The position numbers were made by a program, and so were the translations under genes. Positions 5,230 to 11,108 of a DNA stretch of 60,473 bases are shown one piece after another. The notes beneath the pieces were generated by a model. The model was not told where the DNA came from. It saw nothing but the letters and a program-made list of their open reading frames with translations, and searched no databases. Numbering within the stretch: the first letter of the stretch is position 1; the number at the start of each line of letters is the position of its first letter. Source of the DNA: an uncultured bacterium (lineage in GTDB: Bacteria > Bacillota > Negativicutes > Acidaminococcales > Acidaminococcaceae); assembly GCA_905215645.1 (NCBI GenBank), contig CAJMQS010000011.1:1-60473 (forward strand), in the 5' to 3' direction.

Positions 5230-7842
5230 CTACCGCCTCTTTTCCGGCAGGTCCAGCTTCATCAGATCCAGGAGCTCCCGGTCGGAAAGCTCGGTGATCC
5301 AGGTGGTACTGCCTCCAATGACCTGTTCTGCCAGGTCTTTTTTACTGTTGATCATGGCATCAATCCGTTCCTCGATGGTACCGGAACAGATGAATTTGTG
5401 GACGATCACGTTCCGGGTCTGCCCGATCCGGTAGGCCCGGTCGGTGGCCTGGTTTTCCACGGCCGGATTCCACCAGCGGTCGAAGTGGATCACATGGCTG
5501 GCGCTGGTCAGGTTCAGACCGGTGCCGGCTGCCTTCAGGGACAGGACCATATAGGGCACATAGTCTTCCCCATTAAAGGCGTCCACCATGGCCTGCCGTT
5601 TCTTCACCGGTACGCCCCCGTGGATCACAAATCCGGGCCGGCCGAATACTTCTGTCAGGAAAGCAGACAGGGCATCGGTGATTTCCCGGTACTGGGTGAA
5701 TACCAGCACTCGCTCCCGTTTTTCATAGATGTTCTGGCACAGTTCCCCCAGACGCCGGAATTTCCCGCTTTCGGTCTCCAGGTAGTTCCCGGTGCCCAGG
5801 AACTGGTCCGGGTGGTTGCAGATCTGCTTCAGTTTGTTGAGCATGGCCAGCACCAGACCTTTCCGTCTGATCCCGCTGATTTCCGTGTCTTCCTGGAGCA
5901 AGGTGCGGAAATGGCTGACTTCGCTGCGGTACAGGGCCACCTGGCGGGGAGACAGGGAGATGTACTCGTTCTTTTCAATCTTTTCCGGCAGATCGGAGAT
6001 AATGGATTTGTCCGTTTTGAGACGGCGCAGGATAAAAGGAGAAAGGGCCGCCCGCAGGGGTTCGTAGTTCCCGCTGTTTTTCAGGCCTGCGGCGTAGGCG
6101 GCGAACTCTTTCCGGTTTCCCAGGAGTCCCGGGTCCAGAAAGTCGAAAAGAGACCACAGATTGGACAGGTCGTTTTCCACCGGCGTCCCGGTCATGGCCA
6201 GACGGTGGCGGGCCTTCAGCTCTTTGATCTGACGGGCCTGCCGGGTGCACGGGTTCTTGATGGCCTGGGCTTCGTCCAGGATCACCCCGTCCCAGGGGAT
6301 TTTCTGGAGACCGGCCAGACGGGGGACCAGGGCATAGGTGGTCAGGGTCAGGAAGGTCTGGGAATCAGCCAGCACTTCTTCCAGCTTTTTGGCCGTCCGT
6401 CCGTGGAGCACGGTATAGGAAAGGGAGGGGGTGAAGCGGTCCAGCTCCCGGGACCAGTTGTCCAGCAGAGAAGCCGGGACCACCAGCAGGAACCGTCCTT
6501 CCGGAAGCTTCTGCTGCTGACGGGCCAGATAGGTCAGGACTTCCAGGGTCTTTCCCAGCCCCATGTCATCGGCCAGGCACATGCCGAATCCATAATCGGA
6601 CAGGGTGCACAGCCAGGAGAAGCCTGTTTTCTGGTAGGGCCGGAGGGTGGCCTGGACAGCTTCCGGAACTTCCAGAGAAGCTGCCTTTTCCGGGTGGCGC
6701 AGACGGTCCAGGAGCCTGGTCAGCCACTGGCCGTGGGTGAAAGTCACCCCGTCCTGACCGGACAGTTCCTCCCGGAGAGCCTCCGCCACGGTAACGGTGC
6801 CGGAAAATCCCTTCAGCTGCTGGAGCAGTTCCTTCAGATGCTTGTGGTCCACTTCGATCCATTTGCCTTTGATCAGGGCCAGGCCTTCGGTACCGGACAG
6901 CAGCCGGGCAATGTCTTCCGGGGTCAGGGATACCCCATCTACGGTCAGGGAAGGCTGGAGGGTCAGCAGGGTCTCAGCCCCCAGCAAGGGTTTCTCCTGG
7001 TCTCCGATTTTTACGGAGAGAGAGACCTGGCGCTTTCCCTGGCGCCACCAGTTGGGGATCCGGCAGCGGATGCCCAGATCTTCGATCTGGGGGATGGTCT
7101 TCAGGAAGTCATAGGCTTCCGGAGGGGTCAGTCCAAAGGGGTGGAAGATTTCCCCGGAGGAGATGAACCGGCCGTGGAAGGGGGATACCTGGGCCACCTT
7201 GTCCAGGGAGGACAGCAGCTGCATGAGCTTGTCCCGGTCATCCTTGTATTCCTGGAGGGCATAGGAAAGAGGCATGTGACGGGCCTCTTTCTTTGCATCA
7301 TAGGTTGCATAGGTGGCCAGGAAGGCGAAAGGATAGGTTTCGCTCCTTTTGTTTTCCACCAGGTGGAAGTAGATCCGGTCAGCCGGGCGCAGGGCACCGC
7401 TCCGGGTCTTCAGATAGTCTTCCACAGTGCCGGAAAATTTCCCCAGATCCTGGGCAAAGGCCTGATTCAGCTGGTCCCAGGCGTGATGGAGCCAGCCTGA
7501 GTCGATCCAGGTGCTACCGGGGGCAAAGGGAACCCCGTCCAGCAGGCTGGTCTCCTGTTCCGGGGAAAGAGGAATCCGGGTTTCTGACCGGGACACCTGG
7601 AGGAATGGATCCTGGCTCAGGGCCTGGACAAAAGCGGCGGCCAGCTTGTACAGGAACAGGAGGGACGGACCGGCATCCTGGGGAACAGGGCCGAACCCCA
7701 GCTGGTACAGGGTCAGCCAGGGATGTTCCTGGAAATTCTTCCGGAGCCGGGCCTGTTCAGCGGACAGACCTTTTTCCGGGGAATCCGGCTGGAAACCGCC
7801 GGGGGTAAAGAAAAAATCCAGGGGTTGTGTGCGGGCTTTCAT
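5230..7842 (-). CDS. SNF2-family DEAD/DEAH-like helicase
   Basis: The 870-residue protein has an N-terminal bacterial SNF2-associated region, then the ATPase core: DDMGLGKT (Walker A, about 424), DEAQ box (about 521), MTGTPVEN, and helicase motifs V-VI (AAGTGLNLTSASH near 775, ATDRAYRIGQ). This is the RapA/HepA-like SNF2 group, ATP-dependent DNA translocases. It heads an operon with the SWIM protein. A canonical promoter lies upstream. A very long forward-strand open frame across 5,062-7,500 is an artefact of high GC. Confidence 0.93.
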   Translation of the reverse strand: MKARTQPLDFFFTPGGFQPDSPEKGLSAEQARLRKNFQEHPWLTLYQLGFGPVPQDAGPSLLFLYKLAAAFVQALSQDPFLQVSRSETRIPLSPEQETSLLDGVPFAPGSTWIDSGWLHHAWDQLNQAFAQDLGKFSGTVEDYLKTRSGALRPADRIYFHLVENKRSETYPFAFLATYATYDAKKEARHMPLSYALQEYKDDRDKLMQLLSSLDKVAQVSPFHGRFISSGEIFHPFGLTPPEAYDFLKTIPQIEDLGIRCRIPNWWRQGKRQVSLSVKIGDQEKPLLGAETLLTLQPSLTVDGVSLTPEDIARLLSGTEGLALIKGKWIEVDHKHLKELLQQLKGFSGTVTVAEALREELSGQDGVTFTHGQWLTRLLDRLRHPEKAASLEVPEAVQATLRPYQKTGFSWLCTLSDYGFGMCLADDMGLGKTLEVLTYLARQQQKLPEGRFLLVVPASLLDNWSRELDRFTPSLSYTVLHGRTAKKLEEVLADSQTFLTLTTYALVPRLAGLQKIPWDGVILDEAQAIKNPCTRQARQIKELKARHRLAMTGTPVENDLSNLWSLFDFLDPGLLGNRKEFAAYAAGLKNSGNYEPLRAALSPFILRRLKTDKSIISDLPEKIEKNEYISLSPRQVALYRSEVSHFRTLLQEDTEISGIRRKGLVLAMLNKLKQICNHPDQFLGTGNYLETESGKFRRLGELCQNIYEKRERVLVFTQYREITDALSAFLTEVFGRPGFVIHGGVPVKKRQAMVDAFNGEDYVPYMVLSLKAAGTGLNLTSASHVIHFDRWWNPAVENQATDRAYRIGQTRNVIVHKFICSGTIEERIDAMINSKKDLAEQVIGGSTTWITELSDRELLDLMKLDLPEKRR

Positions 7843-7874
7843 AGACAGATCTCCTTTATACTGCAGATAATTTC

Positions 7875-7903
7875 ATTGTAGGAAAAAGGGGAGAAAGAGT
7901 CAA
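7875..7903 (-). promoter_or_regulatory. Sigma-A type promoter for SNF2-SWIM operon
   Basis: On the reverse strand TTGACT (7903-7898) and TACAAT (7880-7875) are 17 bases apart, with AAAGGAG near the ATG at 7842. Confidence 0.85.
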
Positions 7904-7916
7904 TGTTTCCTTTGTA

Positions 7917-7925
7917 TGCTACAAT
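7917..7925 (+). promoter_or_regulatory. Extended -10 promoter, divergent
   Basis: TGCTACAAT (7917-7925) is an extended -10 element facing the lipoprotein ORF; no good -35 is visible. Confidence 0.45.
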
Positions 7926-7951
7926 AGAAAGAAAAAAGGAGGCCGGCCACA

Positions 7952-8116
7952 ATGAAATGTCCACGAAAGACCATGGCCCTGGCGGCCCTGTGCCTGCTGC
8001 TGGTCCTCCTGGCAGGGTGCAGGGTGGACCAGAGGCAGCGGGACGGAAAGACCGGGGCGTCGCCGGTGAGGATTTCGGGGTCGCAGGACCTGACAAGAAG
8101 TCAGATACGGCTCTGA
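7952..8116 (+). CDS. Short lipoprotein, C-terminus formed by repeat A
   Basis: ATG at 7952 follows AAGGAGG. The 54-residue product has a basic start, a hydrophobic run ALAALCLLLVLL and a lipobox LLAGC (Cys23), so it should be a signal-peptidase II substrate anchored in a membrane. Only about 30 residues follow the cysteine, and the last seven codons are read from the left arm of repeat family A. I infer that the repeat truncated a longer lipoprotein gene, although short lipoproteins exist. Function is unknown. Confidence 0.5.
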   Translation: MKCPRKTMALAALCLLLVLLAGCRVDQRQRDGKTGASPVRISGSQDLTRSQIRL

Positions 8117-8239
8117 CGGGCCTTGAGATGGCAGACGTCAGCTTTGTTCGATTTAGATGGAGACCCGAATTGCTTGTCACAGGTCAAGCGGACGTCTGAA
8201 TTCTGAAAGGCCCGTCAGGGCCGGTCTGCTTTCTTTCTT
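8097..8239. repeat. Repeat family A, full copy
   Basis: GAAGTCAGATACGGC at the left and GGCCCGTCAGGGCCGGTCTG at the right form the same long inverted repeat as at 4,335. The left arm supplies the end and stop codon of the lipoprotein frame. Confidence 0.8.
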
Positions 8240-8269
8240 AAACGATGAACCATAAAGGAGCTCAATATC

Positions 8270-8542
8270 ATGTCCTTCCAACTTACCCCGCTTATAACGG
8301 GGCTTCTTCTGATCAATGCCATTACTTTTGCCGTGTACGGCTATGACAAATTCTGTGCCAAACGGGGGACCTGGCGGGTGCCGGAAATCCGGCTTCTGGG
8401 TCTGGTGGCCCTGGGGGGCAGTGCAGGGGCCCTTTTGGCCATGTTTCTGTTCAGGCACAAGACGAAACATCTGAAATTCACCATCGGGGTGCCGGTGATC
8501 CTGGGGCTGCAGGTTTTTGCGGGGGCCAGGGTGTTGGGGTGA
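8270..8542 (+). CDS. DUF1294 small membrane protein
   Basis: The 90-residue protein matches DUF1294: NAITFAVYGYDKFCAKRGTWRVPE, then LLGLVALGGSAGALLAMFLFRHKTKH and a last hydrophobic segment. Three short membrane segments are predicted. Function is unknown in the family. ATG at 8270 follows AAAGGAG. It is framed by two family A repeats. Confidence 0.88.
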   Translation: MSFQLTPLITGLLLINAITFAVYGYDKFCAKRGTWRVPEIRLLGLVALGGSAGALLAMFLFRHKTKHLKFTIGVPVILGLQVFAGARVLG

Positions 8543-8560
8543 AAAGGGGCAGGGTCTGAC

Positions 8561-8791
8561 AAGAGGTCAGATACGGCCCCCAAGGGGCCTTGAGACGTCA
8601 GACGTCAGCTTTGTACGGTGGAAATCAGTGAAGAGTGCATAGTGAAGAGAGAAACGGCGAAAACGTACGACCCATTGGGGTGCCGTAGGGGCCTCACGCC
8701 GGGAGGCCCGCCAGAAGCACGGCAATCTGCTTGTTTCAGTCAAGCCTGACGTCTGGATTCTGAAAGGCCCGTAAGGGCCGGTCTGGCTTCT
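8561..8791. repeat. Repeat family A, copy with about 100-bp central insert
   Basis: The left arm (GAGGTCAGATACGGCCCCC...GACGTCAGACGTCAGCTTT) and right arm (GCCTGACGTCTGGATTCTGAAAGGCCC...GGTCTGGCTTC) match the family, but an extra segment with GTGAAGAG repeats and GC-rich palindromic pieces separates them. It fills most of the 360-base gap between DUF1294 and ctsR. Confidence 0.7.
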
Positions 8792-8792
8792 G

Positions 8793-8822
8793 TGTGGGGG
8801 GAAGCTCTGCTTCCCCCCACAC
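8793..8822. terminator. Bidirectional hairpin
   Basis: A perfect 13-bp stem (TGTGGGGGGAAGC/GCTTCCCCCCACA) has a TCT loop. No T-run follows, so termination is likely but not certain. Confidence 0.5.
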
Positions 8823-8831
8823 AATTCCCTC

Positions 8832-8860
8832 TTGCCAAACGTCAAAATGTCAAATATAAT
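8832..8860 (+). promoter_or_regulatory. ctsR promoter with tandem GTCAAA motifs
   Basis: TTGCCA (8832-8837) and TATAAT (8855-8860) are 17 bases apart. The spacer contains two GTCAAA units in direct orientation, separated by AT. CtsR boxes are direct repeats of GGTCAAA-like heptads (RGTCAAANANRGTCAAA), so autoregulation is plausible, but the unit spacing is two bases shorter than the consensus. Confidence 0.65.
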
Positions 8861-8902
8861 AGAGCATGGGAGAACCTGTCTTTCCCATAGGAGGTAATCA
8901 TC

Positions 8903-9337
8903 ATGCGCAATATAGCAGATGCCATAGAGCAATTCATCATCAGCGAGCTGTTCGCCAACGAACAGGACCGGGTGGACGTAAAGCGGAGCCAGCTGGCGGA
9001 AAAGCTGTCCTGTGCGCCCAGCCAGATCACTTATACTCTGACCACTCGCTTTACCCCAGAACGGGGCTATGAGGTGGAATCCAAACGAGGAAACGGGGGC
9101 TTCATCCGGATCATCCGCCTGCCTCGGCAGACAGCCGTCCAATCCCAGCTGCCAGCGGGCAAAGGAGACCTGTCTTCCAATCAGTTGGTCCAGGCTCTGG
9201 CCGCCCACAAACTGATCACTGGCCGGGAAGCCCGGCTGCTGGATTATTTCCTCCATGTGCTGGGAGACCATGTCAGCGAGGAAAACAAGGAACAGATCGT
9301 GCGGAATGCGTATCGGCTGCTCCAGGAGGAAGAATAA
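8903..9337 (+). CDS. ctsR: CtsR heat-shock repressor
   Basis: The 144-residue protein begins MRNIADAIEQFIISEL and has the CtsR winged helix (LAEKLSCAPSQITYTLTTRF) with the wing ESKRGNGGFIRIIRL; the C-terminal domain is present. CtsR represses clp and other stress genes and senses heat through a glycine-rich wing loop. Here the loop reads RGNGG, with Asn64 in place of a glycine. The gene is followed directly by radA; mcsA, mcsB and clpC, its usual operon partners, are not between them. Confidence 0.93.
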   Translation: MRNIADAIEQFIISELFANEQDRVDVKRSQLAEKLSCAPSQITYTLTTRFTPERGYEVESKRGNGGFIRIIRLPRQTAVQSQLPAGKGDLSSNQLVQALAAHKLITGREARLLDYFLHVLGDHVSEENKEQIVRNAYRLLQEEE

Positions 9338-10711
9338 GTGGCCAAAACACAGACCCATTACGTATGCCAGAACTGTGGATATTCTACACCCAAATGGCTG
9401 GGCAAATGCCCGGAATGCGGGAAGTGGGACACTCTGGTGGAAGAAACTGCAGTTCCGGCTCCCAGCCGGCAGCGGCCTTCCTATCTGGCGGTGACGGAAT
9501 CTCCTACCCCTAAGACCTTGAAGCAGGTGGAGAAGGTGAAGGTCCGGCGGATGACTACCGGTATCCACGAATTCGACCGGGTGCTGGGGGGCGGCATCGT
9601 CCCCGGTTCCCTGATCCTTTTGGGCGGGGCTCCGGGCATCGGCAAATCCACCATCACCCTGGATGTTTCCATGAAGGCGGCAACCAGTGGAGAACGGGTG
9701 CTCTACGTATCGGGGGAAGAAAGTGAAGCCCAGACGGCCATGCGGGCAGAGCGGCTGGGACAGGCAACGGACACCCTGCAGATCATGACGGCTACAGAAC
9801 TGGGGACCATCCTGGTCCAAGCCAAACAGGTGAAACCCCGCCTCCTGGTCATCGACTCCATCCAGACCATGTACAACCAGGAGCTGGAAAGCGCGGCGGG
9901 CAGCGTGGGCCAGGTGCGGGAATGCACCGCCAAACTGCTGACTTTTGCCAAAGAGACGGGGATCGCGGTGATCATCATCGGCCATGTGACCAAAGAGGGG
10001 AACATCGCTGGGCCTCGGCTGCTGGAACATATGGTGGACGTGGTGCTCCAGTTCGAAGGAGACCGCTCCTATACCTATCGAGTGCTCCGGGCACTGAAGA
10101 ATCGATTCGGCTCCACCAGTGAATGCGGGATCTTTTCTATGGAAGAAGAAGGGCTCCGGGAAGTGGCCAATCCCTCCGGCCTGTTCTTGGAAGCCAAAGA
10201 AGAGGCGGTTTCCGGCTCGGTGATCACGGCGGCCATGGAAGGGAACCGGCCGATCCTCACAGAAATCCAGGCCCTGGTTTCCCATACTCCCTTCGGCTTG
10301 CCCCGACGGACGGTGGTGGGAGTGGATTTCAACCGGGTGAATATGCTGCTGGCGGTGCTGGAAAGGCGCTGCGGCATGAATTTTGGAGACCAGGATGCCT
10401 ATGTGTGCGCGGTAGGCGGTATGAAAGTCAAGGAACCGGCGGCGGACTTGGCCATCTTGGGGGCCTTGGTTTCCAGTTATCGGAACCGTCCGGTGCCCAT
10501 GGGGGTGCTGGCCGTCGGGGAAGTGGGCCTTACGGGTGAACTGCGCCGGGTAGGACTGACGGACCGGCGGATCAAAGAAGCTGCCCAGCTGGGGTTCAAA
10601 CGGTTCATCGTCCCCAAAGGCAGCTTCCCATTCGGAAAAGAACCAGAAGGAGTGACCATCATCCAGGCAAGGACCGTGGAAGAGGCTATTGCAGGGATGT
10701 ATCGGGAGTAG
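9338..10711 (+). CDS. radA: DNA repair protein RadA
   Basis: The 457-residue protein has the N-terminal C4 zinc finger (Cys10, 13, 24, 27), Walker A GGAPGIGKST near residue 94, the RadA-specific KNRFGSTSE motif near 250 and a Lon-like C-terminal domain. RadA is a branch-migration helicase in recombinational repair. The GTG start directly abuts the ctsR stop (TAAGTG), consistent with coupled translation. Length is normal. Confidence 0.96.
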   Translation: MAKTQTHYVCQNCGYSTPKWLGKCPECGKWDTLVEETAVPAPSRQRPSYLAVTESPTPKTLKQVEKVKVRRMTTGIHEFDRVLGGGIVPGSLILLGGAPGIGKSTITLDVSMKAATSGERVLYVSGEESEAQTAMRAERLGQATDTLQIMTATELGTILVQAKQVKPRLLVIDSIQTMYNQELESAAGSVGQVRECTAKLLTFAKETGIAVIIIGHVTKEGNIAGPRLLEHMVDVVLQFEGDRSYTYRVLRALKNRFGSTSECGIFSMEEEGLREVANPSGLFLEAKEEAVSGSVITAAMEGNRPILTEIQALVSHTPFGLPRRTVVGVDFNRVNMLLAVLERRCGMNFGDQDAYVCAVGGMKVKEPAADLAILGALVSSYRNRPVPMGVLAVGEVGLTGELRRVGLTDRRIKEAAQLGFKRFIVPKGSFPFGKEPEGVTIIQARTVEEAIAGMYRE

Positions 10712-10735
10712 GGGCTGCTGGTCAGCAGCAGCTCC

Positions 10736-10987
10736 TTAGTCGGAAGTCAGGAGTCTGAAGTCGGAAGCCTCAGGACAGGATCCGCATGGCTGGACGGATC
10801 CTTTTGATTATGTAAAACCAGAATCGAAATCAATCTGAGCGATCATTTCGTCTAAAGGTTCTACATATTCAAAAATTTGCATGCAAATTTAACATTCGGC
10901 TCCAGACTTCAGACTCCAGACTCCAGACTTGAGCCGCTACGCGGCTCTACAGCTAGGAGGTGTTGCACATTACGTGCAACACCCCCT
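10736..10987. repeat. Repeat family B, copy 1
   Basis: About 240 bp shared with 48,374-48,604. In order it carries a GGATCCG...CGGATCC inverted pair, a perfect palindrome AAATTTGCATGCAAATTT, a GAGCCGC tac GCGGCTC hairpin and a GGTGTTGCAC...GTGCAACACC terminator-like hairpin followed by CCCCTTATTT. Short CAGACTC near-tandem repeats sit between them. It fills the gap between radA and alaS. On the reverse strand 10,882-10,808 is a 24-codon frame (MQIFEYVEPLDE...) ended by TAA before the first hairpin, with no good ribosome-binding site. Confidence 0.75.
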
Positions 10988-10994
10988 TATTTAT

Positions 10995-11023
10995 TTGACA
11001 GCCCTCTTTACTTTTTATATAAT
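10995..11023 (+). promoter_or_regulatory. Consensus promoter for alaS
   Basis: TTGACA (10995-11000) and TATAAT (11018-11023) are exactly 17 bases apart. The roughly 80-base leader lacks T-box hallmarks. Confidence 0.9.
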
Positions 11024-11108
11024 TTATGGGATACGAAAGAGAATTTAATTTTCTGGCTGATGGGATGCAGTTTTCCTTTTTGCTGGAGCGAATTTGGGAG
11101 AGTTGGTA

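Noticed and set aside
5062..7500. An 812-codon forward-strand open frame
   Set aside because: It is antisense to the SNF2 gene, whose helicase motifs are intact. It has low-complexity Gln/Gly/Pro composition and no domain. It results from strong GC bias at codon third positions.
11024..11108. T-box riboswitch before alaS
   Set aside because: The leader is only about 80 bases and lacks the T-box consensus and antiterminator.
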